Shown: positions 37,010-49,225 of the stretch, one piece after another
How positions within the stretch are numbered: the stretch's first letter is position 1
How the letters are laid out: each line of letters opens with the position of its first letter
Assembly: GCA_026874595.1 (NCBI GenBank)
Contig: CM049310.1
Coordinates: 24,537,058-24,601,057, forward strand
Reading direction: 5' to 3'
Length of the DNA: 64,000 nucleotides
Source: Sipunculus nudus
Lineage: Eukaryota; Annelida; Sipuncula; Golfingiida; Sipunculidae
Program-made: the position numbers and the translations under genes
Notes under the pieces: generated by a model
Told to the model about the DNA's origin: nothing
Seen by the model: the letters and a program-made list of their open reading frames with translations, nothing else
The model's database searches: none

Positions 37010-37910
37010 TATTGTATACGCCGAAACAAAGTTTAGTGGATGCTAAATTTCGAGTGCATGATTACAATAGCGTCTCCACCGTTCCTGCCATATTCGTTTC
37101 CAGTGAACTCTGAAACCGCTGCACAGAATTTTCCCAAGTTTGACATTAAAAGGATACATGTGAACTGGTGCCTTACCAATCTGATGTGGCCTCTGACCTT
37201 CTGCTTTCGACCTTTACTGTCCAACAGTGCGTCTATTTTGTTTGAAAATCACACATCTCAGGAGCGGTTTGACAAAGCATTCTGAAATTTTCCATGTCCA
37301 CAGATTTAAAATACCTTCATATCATACACAAGACCGATGATGCCACTCTAATCATTTATGAATGGCCTCCATTTGTGCGTGTACTTTAGATGAAACTCTC
37401 ACAAATCTAAGGATTGTTTTATGTAGTTGCCTGAAATTTTGCATTTTTACATCTTGATTAGCTTTCTTATAAAAAGTTATTACTGCTTACAGCCGTTTTT
37501 GCTTAGCTTAAATGCATAACCTATATCCATGAGAGATTTGACATTTTTGCATGTCCATAGAACTTTAATAGCATTTCTCATATTTAAGACTGGTGGCGCC
37601 CCCTACAACCATTGTCTTTTCATGGCATCCATTGGACGTCTATTATGGGTGAAACTCGAACATATATCATCCTTTTTCATTAAGGAAAATCATTGTGTTC
37701 ACATTGAGCATGTGCAAATATTACTTATTCCCTGAAGTACTAAGAAATATTCATATTTTTGTAAACCATCTTGAGACAATTCTGTTCCAACATATTTTAA
37801 TGGACTACATTGCACTTGTAACTATTTATAACTACGCCACTGGTGTGTTAAGAAGCCCCAGCGCACTTTGCAGAAGACTAGTGGCTCCACCAATATTCGT
37901 TTAAAAGAGC
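37010..37910 (+). mobile_element. Diverged family C-like fragment
   Basis: It opens with gtatacgccgaaac...gtttagtggatgc, a decayed version of the family C 5' hairpin, then the leader phrase acatgtgaactggtgcc, also in the C elements. Further along is GGTGGCGCCCCCTACAAC near 37,592. No 3' end was found. Confidence 0.5.
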
Positions 37911-38458
37911 CTCCATCCATGCATAAATCATAACAGTTTCTTTGTCATAAGACTGGTAGACTACCTACAATATTTTGTTGTGAGGCCTGCGTCGGAAATT
38001 TTGCACACTGGGTAACGTTATTTGTACATGTCTATGGAGTTTTCGCTTTTTTCCCCACAATTTTTCAAGAACTCGATCCCTGTGTAACCCGGACGCTATA
38101 TGACAATTTTTAGCAGGTCATCCAAATATGGATTGCTTTAATTGCCAGCAAATGATATGGTTCAGGTGGGAGCAGAAATATACTGGCCAAGTCAAAGCTC
38201 GTGCATCAGTTATATAATTTCCCGCAAGATGGTAGCACCCATGACCAGAGCTTTTCCAAGCAATCCGTGAGAGCTTGTACAGGAACTCGAGCTCTGTAAC
38301 GTCAATCCAGGTATTTCGTTATGTTTTCTTTTGTCAACAGATATATGTCGGGGTTATACTAAAAAAAATTAAACTCCACATGTATCGTAACTTTAATGAT
38401 TGGAAGCCCTTATTACAAGCCTGATTTGGCCAATGTTGGTGATAAATACAGAAAACAT
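37911..38458. other. Non-coding spacer
   Basis: Nothing recognised. Confidence 0.5.
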
Positions 38459-38831
38459 TTAAAGCCGCCCGTTCACCTTTATTTTATAAAGAATTTACAT
38501 GATTTCTGGCTTAGTCTGTGTATATAATAATGAATTAAGGGTATGTCCTTTTAAGAAAAGTTCTTATAACACCTCTGTGAAGGATGTATAATTTTGTATA
38601 GCAACAGCCTGTTTGTAAACACAGCAATGTTGACAAACAGAAAAAAATAACCTAAGGTGGTAGGTCTTTTGATTGTTTGGTGGGTCAACACAATTTATAA
38701 ACATGTTGGTATAAATAAAACAAACAGCCTCTGTGTGGTGATATCAGCTTTTTCTGGCCTATTTATATATAAAAGCTCCAAGGGATTACCTTAAGTTTAT
38801 GAACTTCAGATATCGGAGTAGGCCCCTTTAA
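38459..38831 (+). mobile_element. TTAA-flanked MITE, copy 1
   Basis: It begins TTAAAGCCGCCC and ends GTAGGCCCCTTTAA, imperfect inverted ends with TTAA at both borders, as left by piggyBac- or Kolobok-type transposases. The internal phrases ataaagaatttacatgattt, ataacacctctg and aaaagctccaagggatta are shared with copy 2 at 50,583. No coding sequence. Confidence 0.65.
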
Positions 38832-39420
38832 TATCACAAGAAAAGGAGGTTTGTTTTTTCTGAAAATCGCCTTTTCGGAAATCTTTGAAATGTTGATCAT
38901 GTGAGGAAGACTGGTAGCAAGAACTACAGTCCTTGCTCCATTTAACTCCCAAAAAGTGTGAGTAATATAATTCGAAGACTGATGGAAGTTTCTTTCAAAT
39001 TCTGCATGTGCATAGTAATGGGTCGTGGGTTGAAGCTTAGAGTAGGGTCATGAATAAGAATTTTACTATGAGCAGAACCATGGCCTTGAATATTTTCATG
39101 TCTGGGAATAATCATACAAAACGTTAGATTTCTCAAGAATGGGCGGAGACATTCTAAGTATAAATCTTATTCCATTAAATTGTTTTATAATATATTCGGC
39201 ACTGTTACAGGAAGGTTCTTTGGAAGCTGTGGCCGTTGGTCATGGATATTGATATTGTTCATTGGTAGGCCTGCCCATAATATGATGTCAGAAGAAATGC
39301 CACGGACCGAGTCTCCAGTACACGCTTTGAAGAGTGATATCCATTTTCAAACTCCTGTGAGAGTCCCTGCAAAACTAATTAACAGTATGAATAAGACTGA
39401 ATCAATTGTTTGTTACTTTA
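38832..39420. other. Non-coding spacer
   Basis: Nothing recognised. An 83-codon frame that runs into the next element has no known motif. Confidence 0.45.
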
Positions 39421-39584
39421 CAGGGGCGTAGCCAGAGGGGGGCCCCAGGGCCCCGCCCCCCCCCCCCCCCCCCCACCTCCCCCCGGTCGCATCCAGTACT
39501 CGCCGATCTTTTGGAATTTCACTTAAAGCGAATACTAAAACTTATATAAAGCTATATATATATGCATTAAATTGCCCTTGCTAT

Positions 39585-40807
39585 AAGGGGCGGATCCAGA
39601 GGGTGCGCTTTCGGCGCCAGGCCCCCGCTGAGCTGCAATATCTCTCCTTTCATCTAATTTCCCAAATTTCGTGATTAATTTTTGTTTTTCACATTTCTTT
39701 CTATTAATTAGCAATAAGATGTTTTGAAGTTATCTGCAGTTTAATACTTTCAAATTCATTAGTTGAGAATGAGGATATTTATGAACAGCTGCAGAGCACC
39801 AGACCCTGGTTGGGGTCGACTGTGAACAATCTCAAGACTCCTCTGGTGATCTCGTGATCTATGCTCTAAGGAGTCTTGTATGCTGTCGAGACCACGGACC
39901 CGGTAAGATGCAGAGGTTTAAGGCAAAAATTTAAAAAAAATAAATATATATATATATGGTTCTTAGGCACCGCCTGCGTCAATTTTCACCCCTCCCCCTC
40001 CCTTACCTGTGCATCAATTGTTTTTTATTTTGATTTCATCTTTCAAGAAGATAAAATTATACAACTTTTGACAAGATTTTCGTTGTGTATAGTGCCTATA
40101 TACCTGTTTAGCAAATAATTCTGTTATTTTCATGCTTTACCCTGGTCATATGACATTTAAATCAAAACATAAAAAAATAAGGTAAAAACTAAAATGTCGC
40201 TCGGCCGCACTGATTTCTGAAATAATTTCCTAATAACCAAACCTTACTTTTTGGCCTAACATAAGACTTCAACATACCAGTTATTTCACTTCGAGCATTA
40301 CATTCAAAAGATAATATTTTGCAAGTAATAAAATTAAAAGCGCCTTTGTGCCATTGACTTTAACATGGTGAAAACGATTGAAATTTTATATTTTCATTTT
40401 GGAGAAATATAAATAGTAAATATTGAACCTCTCTACGTTTTGACTACATAAGGCAAAGACATAAGGGAATAGCTTTTACAGGAACAGGAAATCCTCATTT
40501 TTGTTTGTGAAAATTGACTCAAAACGTCCTCTTTACATTGCATATTAAAAAAAATCCCAATATGGGATATATACCCTCCCCATGTATACCTGCAACTAAC
40601 CTTAATAAAACCATGGTTCATAATTTTAAATAAAAAAACATGTTTTCATACTCTAAAATATATAACGTATAGTAATAATAATAATAATAATAATAATATA
40701 CTTACATATACACGTATTTATAACAGTTTTTCATAGTAACCATACATGTGTATTAGCCCCCCCCCCCCCCCCCCCCCCCGTTTTTCGAATATCTGGATCA
40801 GCCACTG
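39585..40807. mobile_element. hAT-like non-autonomous element (inner)
   Basis: It starts AAGGGGCGGATCCAGAGG and ends ATCTGGATCAGCCACTG, inverted repeats related to CAGGGGCGGATCCAG. It carries an (AAT)n run at 40,672-40,698 and a poly-C tract at 40,759-40,780. It contains a GGTTCTTAGGCAC element at 39,955. Confidence 0.55.
39955..40241 (+). mobile_element. GGTTCTYAGGCAC MITE, copy 1
   Basis: It begins TATGGTTCTTAGGCACCGCC. The body (tttcaagaagataaaa; tgttattttcatgctttacc; cgcactgatttctgaaa) matches 51,090-51,388. The right end is degraded to ctaataacc. Confidence 0.55.
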
Positions 40808-40849
40808 ATCATGGCCCCCTCCCCTCCCTCAATCCTGGCTACGCCCCTG

Positions 40850-41979
40850 CTTTACAATTTGTGCTAATATTTGCAAATCTGTTTTAACGAAACACCATGT
40901 GCATGTCGTAAAGAAATCGACCAACAATCTATCTGATGAAATTCAATTTAAGAACCATTGTTCGTATGGAGGAACTGGTTTCATTACGTAAAAGTTGCGG
41001 ATTTCAAAATTCCTACTTATTTTATTGTTTTTCTTTTTTTCGCATTATTTCTCTTCTCAGATATAACCTAAAGATTAAGTTATATATTTTCGTATTATAG
41101 TCAAATGATGGAGAGGTATACGGATGTGAAGTGGTAGCATCGGTTATTTCTGACGTAAACGCATCATGCATTGTGATATAATGTGAAGGATATATAATAG
41201 GAAAAACACCCCAAAAGAACAACAAATTCAAGTGAGCTCCTGTTAAAATCTTCAGGTGAAGAGATACCTCAACGGTGGATCTGTGAATGTTTTTGAGATA
41301 TGTGATAAGGATGACTTAATATAACGGATTTGCCATATTTGTAATGAAGATACAGGAAGGTTTGCGACAGGCAGTGCATTTAAATGCAAATTTAAAATTT
41401 CGAAGGCTAGTACACATAAACAAGATATCATTGTGTGTGGTCTGGGCTGATATATGGGAATGTATTCCTAAATATATATGAGCGGTACAGTTGACGTTTG
41501 ACCGGGTACCTGTTGACCCCTGTTACTACGTGACACCCTACCAACAGTGCATGGCATCACATTGATACCTTCTGTACATGAAACTTAAGATATATAACAT
41601 TAATATTGGTTTTGAATGAACTTGTAGCCTTGAATATAAATGTAAGTGATCTATACTCGTATGTAATGAATACGCTCAGTGACGCGTGGGAAAATGGAAT
41701 AAATTATACAGCAGGGTGTCATCAATGATCTGATGCATGTTCATGACTCCTTTAGGTGTCATATATATATATATATAAATATATAAGGAGTCATGGCGTT
41801 ACTTATCGTACGTTATACTCAGTTACTAATGGTCATGCTTCTTGAGTGTAAGCGTAAATGTAGATTCCATATAGAATTCCTATATAGAAGTCTGCGTATA
41901 CAGCATTTAGATAGAAACCAGAAGTATCTAAAACCTCATTCCATAAAAATTGGGAAAAACCAGAAACCTGGACAATTAT
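40850..41979. other. AT-rich non-coding DNA
   Basis: No gene recognised; a short (AT)n run lies at 41,761-41,780. Confidence 0.5.
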
Positions 41980-42103
41980 CAGGGGCGGATCCAGGATATT
42001 TTTCAGCGGGGGGGGGGAGGCAAGAATAAATAAAATTCGTTTAAATTGATACAGATAAAGTGTATATTATAATTATATATATATAATTATATATATATAT
42101 AAT

Positions 42104-42141
<38 letters not shown>

Positions 42142-42251
42142 TGTTATTTACGAAATGCTATTAATTGATAATTATAATCTATTTTCTTTTAAATATGTAG
42201 ACGCGTTGCGGTTGAGCCCCTAAGCTCCCCCCCCCCCTTCATCCGCCACTG
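41980..42251. mobile_element. hAT-like MITE with internal (TA)n
   Basis: It starts CAGGGGCGGATCCAGGA followed by a G-run, and ends with a C-run then TTCATCCGCCACTG. A long (TA)n stretch occupies 42,062-42,140. No clear target duplication was found. Confidence 0.55.
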
Positions 42252-45200
42252 ATAATATTGCATCAAACTGACATATTTGCATGCGACTCAGTATTTGCAA
42301 GACCGTATATATCAATGTGTCAAGATAACAATCTTTTAGGCTGGTTGATGTTGCGAGGTGACAATTTAGCCGCTTACAGAGCTGATCCGGTTGAAGGGTT
42401 TAATTATATGCCTACGACACAAATTAAGACGATGCAGTGCGCATAAAGTTGCTCTATATATAAGTAATGTCATGCATAGCTGCCATGGAGGCAAAATAAT
42501 AAAAAGTAAAATATAGCTGAATGGTTTAATAAAATGTCACATGAACGTGTGTTGAGTTAAACAGCATGGGCATTACTGGGTGCTAAGAGCAGGTGAACGT
42601 ATATTATTAAAAACAGCTCGCTTTGGTCCGAAGCCTATATATATTGTTCTACAAATAATTTTAACCTTTTATATGTATTCTTTCGATTGCACACCCATGA
42701 TGTACCTATATATCATCAAACAACCAACGCTTACAAACTGATGAACATGCATGACCGATATCTGCCGAGAGGTGATCTAAAAAAAGACAATGTGTATAAA
42801 TGGAATCTTGTTCGTTTGCGTGAACTGGAGCAAGGACATAAAACACCTTAGTTATGTGTTTATAAATGCTTGATAACCACGGTACCTGTGAAATGACAGT
42901 TATTATCACATCATAGCATACTCATACTGCAGTTTATACATTTAACCTGTCGCGTTTAATAAGTATAATTTTTTTACACATAGTTATGGGATATCTGAGA
43001 TATCTGCTGTCCTACTTACGGTCATACATGGGGCTGGAGGGGGGGGGGGGGGGGCTGGGGGTGCTTTATATACTACATTGCCTTAAATTCCCCCCCCCCC
43101 CCCTCCGTGTGAACGTTTTGGTGTGGGTGTCTCAGCGAGAGAGAGAGAGAGTGTCTGTGTATGTGTGTGTATGTGTGAAAGGTGTTTGTATTGCTGAATG
43201 AATACTGAGACAGAAATCCCTCGACCACCAGAAAAATAAAAGCGTATTATGTCAGATACATTGAATTCATAAAGTATATCCGGAGAGACGGACGCACGCA
43301 CACACAAATCATCACACACACATACACACAGGCACTGTATTATATTGGTCATCCCCTCACGCGTGTACAACCATACATGCATACAGTTTCAGGTCATTTT
43401 AATCCAGTAGCGGATCCAGAGTGGGAAGGGGACCCCGCCCCCCCCCCCCACACACACACACTTTTTTCAGACGAATACCACTCTTTTTAAGGGTTTCAAA
43501 CCAAGTTTTCTCTTCTGGACCCCCCCCCCCCTCCCATTCTAGATCACCGTTTTTTTTTTCAAACCCTGGATCGTTCCTGTAACTGCACGTACCATATCTG
43601 ATTGAGACATGATCAAAACCTTTACGGCAGAACCGAAAAGGTACAAACTTTGAAATATTCCGACAGACAGGTAGAATGCAGCCAAACATGCAAGCATGAT
43701 CAGATACATTGACGTCACACAATGTTTACAATCCAGAAGTAGTTCAGAAGCCCTGTACGATATATGTAAATTATCTTAGTAACTTGCATATAATCATTGC
43801 AAAATCAATATTTATCTTCAGCAGCGGAAGCACAGGCATGCACTATTTTAGTGAAATATCGTGTTTACGGTGTACGCCAATAAATAAAGCAACACCTGGT
43901 CTTATGGACGGTGACAGCAAACTAAATGGCCAGAGTTCAAGATTAGATGAAATTTAGCTGGGTATTCATGTGCAAGTCTCTGGTCTATTACTGGTGAACT
44001 ACGTGTGTACGCAGGGAATCTCCGAAAGTTGTAAACTGTTCCCGTGAACACGGCCCTCTTTGTGTAGGAGGGCCCCGCGTGTTAACAGTCCAGGGAGGCG
44101 GGAGGGGGGGGTAAAGCTTGTTGTTTATGTAGAGCTAAGCTGGCCCTTGGAAGGCCGCATCACGGCACGCCTCCAGCCCAGCAATGACGTAAAACTAGAC
44201 GCACCTGCATGACTGATGTAGGTACTGTGGTCTCTGCTGGTTCAGTTTGAGTCCAGAAGATTCAGTACTTACAGGTCGGCTGTAACAGCTTCAAAAACAC
44301 CGCAACTTTAAATAGACTTTAAGTACAGAGTGGGCGTGGTATGGGGGATCAGTACACCTGTCCTAACAAGAAAAGACCCTGCGCCCACATACCTGAACAC
44401 ATCGGAACATATTCATGATAGCTGCATGAAATTCTTGAATCTGGCTTACTAGTTCTAATATACTACTGGATACGAATACGACTGGCAAGAGTATATGAAG
44501 TACTGTAAATGTTTCCCAACGCACCAGGACTGTCGTAGTTATATCTACAAGAGAGTGTATGTTTCCATCCGTAGCTGTATGTTGGTTGGTTTACAGTTTG
44601 TCCGTTAGCATAATTACTCAAAAACTACTGAACCAATTCCAACTTTCTTGTGGAGGTATCACACTGGGGCCAGAGAAGAGGGACGGGTAAAAAGGGTGAT
44701 TTCGGAAGTATAGCGTGTGTGGGTTGGGGGCGTGGATTGGTATGATAAAAGATTGACATTGTTTCACATTGCATCTAGTGTACATTTTTCACACTAATTT
44801 TACGTTCACTATATTGAAGAGTGATAAAAGTTAAACCGGCACATGCAGGGTAATATGGAATATTGTAACAGTATTGTACATATGTGTTAGCGCACTCTAA
44901 TCAATTTTATAATGGAGATATATTTATATATTTCTTGTGTCAGTGTTAAACACAATAGCCATGAATCTGGTAAATATCGATATAAAGCAATGGGATGTGC
45001 ATATAGGAAAGTTAGGGGGCAGATTAACGCTTTTTGTGGACCATGCCCTAAAGGCCTAAACCTTTAATTATAGTAGTAGTATATGTTTGAAGATTTCTAA
45101 TCGATTACATTATTGATTAACACCAATGAATTCTAATTAGATATTTTATGATTTATTGACACTAGAGACACTAGAATGCAGCTCTGGTTTATTTCACGAG

Positions 45201-48000
45201 TGGATAGTGTAGTTTAAGGAAGGAAGTTGAAAGGAAGCGAAAGTGATATATGCAAAGGATATAGATAGAAAAAAGTTTGTGATAAAATAAGGCCATAAAA
45301 GAGGGCGTGTAAATCAGACGACATAATCCATGTCAACATCGTATTCACAAATAAATTATGAGACTGCATGTCTGTTTGTAAATAATATTGTAATAAATGA
45401 TTCTAAGGTATTCAAGAAACACAGGAGTTTTTTTAATAAACACTGAATGACGTTTGCACTCAGAGCAAAGATACATATATGTGTTTCTTCCAGGGCCCTC
45501 CGTTTAATATTTATCGTCTCTGTAACTAGTATTTGGTATGAGAGCCATATATATGTCCTTGCAGAACGAAGAACCATTAAGGATTCATGCTGTTGATCAC
45601 TGCATGGTCAAACCAAAGATTTGAACCAGAGATCTATGAAAAATAAAACGACCTTGGTCGTGACAAACGTATGACCAACGTTATAAGTTGATAGGTCATA
45701 TATAGGGCCAAAACTCGCCCCAGATTATGTCTAATAGTACAAATCATTGTCAGTGTCATTTTGGAAGAATTGGTTGTCCGGATGTTTATATACTTCCATG
45801 TCAGATCTATAGGTTACATATAACTGAGTGAAGATACTCAATTCAGTTTTATGATCAAGTGCACATTCAGTGCAAAGCAGACTATTTTATTAATATGGTA
45901 GAACGAAATAATTGCTTTGTTAGTCTGTCTTAAGGGAATCATATACAGTAATTATATGTGTGACCAGAAAGTACGTTTCCCATTCATTCCGGGAAACTGG
46001 AAATCAGGGAAAACATGGAAAATATATGCTTCTTTTTGCCAGCTATCCAAGTTGAAAGTGCATAAAAAGGCTGTCAATGAAAATTTTTTTAAGAAATCTG
46101 ACTTTTTGTACAGGTTTTTACTTAAAATTTACAACGCTTGCTTTTTTGTAAATGACATAAATAAAATCAATTTTGGCTAATTTTGTTCAAATCTGCCAAT
46201 ATGACGTATAGATACATGTTGAATGATGCACATGAACATAATTTCACAGTCTTTATCATATAGTCAAACGAAAAACAAAAACGGGCCACCGGGCGGACAA
46301 CAACAGAAAAAGATCTGTCGCAATAGCTCAGCATAACTGAAAGTTAAAAAATCAAATTGCCAGAGAATATTTTTCATTTACATTAAGCTAATCAAACACA
46401 CATTTGAAAAGTGCTTCGTTTATAAAGGGAATTTGTTAAGATTTTTCACCGTCCATTGTTTCATATCAGAAAAGTATAAAAAAATCACGAAAAAAATAAA
46501 TAAAAAAATACCAAAATTTTGTATTTTTGTTATGTAGTTTTATATTTCACAGTGGGCCCTTGCTCCCTCATCAGCTTTAGTGTTCCATTGTGTGATTATA
46601 TTTATGTTTATGAGAATAATCGCCAAACATCAATGAGCACTTGCTGGTGGAACAGACTATAGTGCTTAACTGTTATATTTTGTTCGTACAGGTGTGTGTG
46701 TTTAAATTTGTTATTAAAAGAACTTTTTTTACATTAATAAATTCCACACAGTTAACTAACTAAATGACATTCTGAAACATATTTTAGGTAACTTTTATAA
46801 CTTTGTAATACTTTCGGTAACTGCTCGACCAATCAGAAGCAGGCGCAAAGAACAGCAAGAAGATACGTTCCATATTTAAAAACAAAACCACTGAACAGAT
46901 GTAAACATATTTATATAATTATAACACTGCAGTGAACCCATACAAGTCTCACAGCATTAATACAATTACCCACACAGACCGGTGTGGCTCTGTAGAATTA
47001 ACCACAATGAACATTTCATAAACAAACAAAACAAAAATTCAATAAATCCAGCCCCGGAATCTCCACCAAACATCTCCCCTTGGTTTTATGAATACGTCAC
47101 ACGATCTCACCGAGATGGAATGCTTCAGAAGCTACAACTTACCGCCTCTGTTCACATTATCTACACGTGGCATCTGTGAAGTGACAATCAATGCCCCAGC
47201 AGCTGGTATATTATATCAGATAGAGTCCTACATTCCTCGCTGACACACAGTAGCAATAAAACATCATTGTGTCGTTGACTGGTGAATGAAGAGCACTATG
47301 TTCCCACCTTCACGGTCGTTTAACTAGGTGCATCACAGGTCGGTAGTACATATTGTCCGCACTGGCGTGCTCAGGTTCATGCAAATAGTCCAGCGGGATA
47401 TAAAATCCATAAAACCACATATTTGTAAATGACGGTCCACCTTTCAACTTGCACTCGTGAATATTTCCCTCAAAATATGACGGGTTTATCCTTTGTCACG
47501 AAACTAATATTAATTAATTATTAATTAACTATTAATTAATTAACGCTATCAATTAACGCTTTGCTTGACTCACTGCCTTAAATTTCTTTGTTACAAAAGT
47601 AATTATTGTATCTGATAGCTAATAATCAATCCTTCGCTTCATTCACTGCCTTTAAATTCTTAGTTGGTGATTACTCGCTTTCTCTTGTGATACCAGGCTG
47701 AAATCCATTAGCAGCGCAGAATCACCAAAAAGAAAAAGATGCATCTTCATCACTCTCGGAGTCAGATATAATACTACACAGATTGACAGAGATTTCCCAG
47801 ATTTGTATCATATATATGAAGTATTTCGTTATTATTGCACCCAACTTAATCAGTTCCAGAACCGCCTACCCAGCCCCATCATCTCCAGTGTGTTACATGG
47901 TTACACCGAACTCACCAAATTTTGCATCAAACAATACATGTCACTTAAAAGTATAATTACATTTTAAATTGTATCATGCTTCATGGCGCCAGGCTTATAA
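42252..48000. other. Non-coding DNA with simple repeats
   Basis: No gene recognised. It holds G/C homopolymers (43,037-43,055; 43,091-43,102; 43,438-43,449), (GA)n/(TG)n at 43,137-43,180, a single hAT-like end cagtagcggatccagag at 43,405 and a ttaattaa-rich patch at 47,508-47,545. Short frames have no known motifs. Confidence 0.5.
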
Positions 48001-48009
48001 CCAGCCCTC

Positions 48010-48046
48010 CCCCCCCCCCCCCCCGCCCCCCCCCCCCCCCCCCCCA
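48010..48046. repeat. Poly-C tract
   Basis: Two C-runs broken by a single G, 70 bp downstream of the heat shock gene stop codon. Tract length may be unreliable in the assembly. Confidence 0.8.
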
Positions 48047-48118
48047 CCCATGCATATCAAGATGCCAAACAGTAAAGCTGAGTGTATTAACCCTGGCTGA
48101 GGAAGATGATGGGGCTTG

Positions 48119-48973
48119 TCAGTCCGTGAACTTTACCCGTCGTTTTTCCTTGTGCGGTGATGGTGACGGTGACGATGACTGGTACATGCCGGGCTGTGTC
48201 ACGGCCGGGTGGGGAGAGGGCGATACTGCAGGACTGGTGGTAAAAGTTAACGTACCCGTACCCCGGGGGTCATAATTTCCAACTATAGGGGCCTGGATGG
48301 TAAGCACCCCCTCCGGGCTTAACATTGACCTCAGCTGGTCTCTCCGTAGTCCCGGCGGAAGGGGGTGCTCCTTGTGGTAGGTTCGTTTTATCACCGTACC
48401 CTGGGAGATCTCCTCATGGTTGCCGCTTATCTGGAGCTGATCACCCTCCACCTGTACGTGTACCTCCCCGGGTTTGAAATCACTAACATCATATTTCAAC
48501 AAGAATTTCTTTGACCCGTCTTTACACTGAACCACCACGTCAGGTATTTCTAGCGGAGTTTTGGCTATAGCAGACGGCGAGGGAAACCCCGTCATTTCTG
48601 GAGTTGGCATCAGTCTGAAAAATCCCATTGAGTCCACTTGTGGTTTGGTTTCTTGTGGCACCGGAAAACAGCCTTGACTTATCGGTGCCGGGAAAGGCTG
48701 CATGGCCGGGAAGGCTGGCGGGGGCATCATGGCTGGGAACTGACTTTGCCAGGCCTGCATCTGTTCCTGCATGCGTTTAACTTGTTCATTGAAGTCTGGT
48801 ATTCCAATCTGTGGCATCGGCGCCATCCCCACCGGTACCTGGCTGACCATTGTTTTATTAGGGTCAGGTGGGCAGATTTTAATTGGTACCACTGTTCCCC
48901 TCATGGTGTCAACTCGGGCGTCTCTCCTGTTAGTCGTAATCGGCGATGATCCAATACCGTAACCACCATCCAT
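48119..48973 (-). CDS. Small heat shock protein (alpha-crystallin domain)
   Basis: An uninterrupted 284-codon frame. Small heat shock proteins are ATP-independent cytosolic chaperones that hold unfolding proteins as oligomers. The alpha-crystallin domain spans about residues 147-230: FLLKYDVSDFKPGEVHVQVE, QISGNHEE, IKRTYHKEHPLP (with the conserved Arg at 197, the position equivalent to Arg120 of alphaB-crystallin) and MLSPEGVLTIQAP. Residues 1-145 are a Met/Pro/Gln-rich N-terminal arm with a short amphipathic stretch (FNEQVKRMQEQMQAWQSQFP, 61-80). The tail (231-284) is Ser/Pro-rich, ends in a basic KEKRRVKF patch and lacks an obvious I-x-I motif. It is longer than most family members (150-220). 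The start is uncertain: the TATA box is 8 bp before this ATG, which would place transcription start inside the frame. Met24 at 48,904, in the context CACCATGA, may be the true start, giving 261 residues. A two-unit heat shock element upstream supports heat induction. Confidence 0.88.
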   Translation of the reverse strand: MDGGYGIGSSPITTNRRDARVDTMRGTVVPIKICPPDPNKTMVSQVPVGMAPMPQIGIPDFNEQVKRMQEQMQAWQSQFPAMMPPPAFPAMQPFPAPISQGCFPVPQETKPQVDSMGFFRLMPTPEMTGFPSPSAIAKTPLEIPDVVVQCKDGSKKFLLKYDVSDFKPGEVHVQVEGDQLQISGNHEEISQGTVIKRTYHKEHPLPPGLRRDQLRSMLSPEGVLTIQAPIVGNYDPRGTGTLTFTTSPAVSPSPHPAVTQPGMYQSSSPSPSPHKEKRRVKFTD

Positions 48974-48980
48974 TGCGGGT

Positions 48981-48987
48981 ATTTATA
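48981..48987 (-). promoter_or_regulatory. TATA box of the heat shock gene
   Basis: TATAAAT on the minus strand, 8 bp upstream of the first ATG of the frame. Initiation 25-30 bp downstream would fall near 48,955-48,962. Confidence 0.55.
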
Positions 48988-49027
48988 AGTATCCCGTCAC
49001 CCACACAAAACAGAGAACAACAGTTAC

Positions 49028-49035
49028 TTCTTGAA
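49028..49035 (-). promoter_or_regulatory. Heat shock element (two units)
   Basis: TTCTTGAA fits TTCnnGAA, two inverted nGAAn units, the core of the HSF1 binding site. It lies 41 bp upstream of the TATA box. The usual third unit is not evident on either side. TTCTGGAA near 49,448-49,455 is a second candidate further upstream. Confidence 0.5.
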
Positions 49036-49225
49036 ACACACCTGTAACATCCTGTTACAAAAGTGGCCAGGTGTGCAAGGCGAGATGACTATAACCACTG
49101 ATACTGCTGTACAAAAAAACACTCCCAGCTCAAACTCAGCCACTGCTGCGGGTTGTGCAGCACTGTCGGCGAGTATGTTTTGAGGCTGACAGACCACTTG
49201 TAACGGTCAGTCCTAGGTCAGCCTG

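Larger units (their letters stand above)
39421..40849. mobile_element. hAT-like non-autonomous element (outer)
   Basis: It starts CAGGGGCGTAGCCAG and ends CTGGCTACGCCCCTG, perfect 15 bp inverted repeats. The direct repeat ctttaca borders it if the first bases are counted into the flank, or cttta if they are not. Long C-tracts lie inside both ends. CAGGGGCG termini are typical of hAT elements in marine invertebrates, but the flanking repeat is shorter than the usual 8 bp, so the superfamily is not certain. It contains another element at 39,585-40,807. Confidence 0.65.

Noticed and set aside
45600-45640. tRNA-like B-box (gatttgaaccagagatc)
   Set aside because: There is no matching A-box or acceptor stem; elsewhere in the window no cloverleaf was found either.
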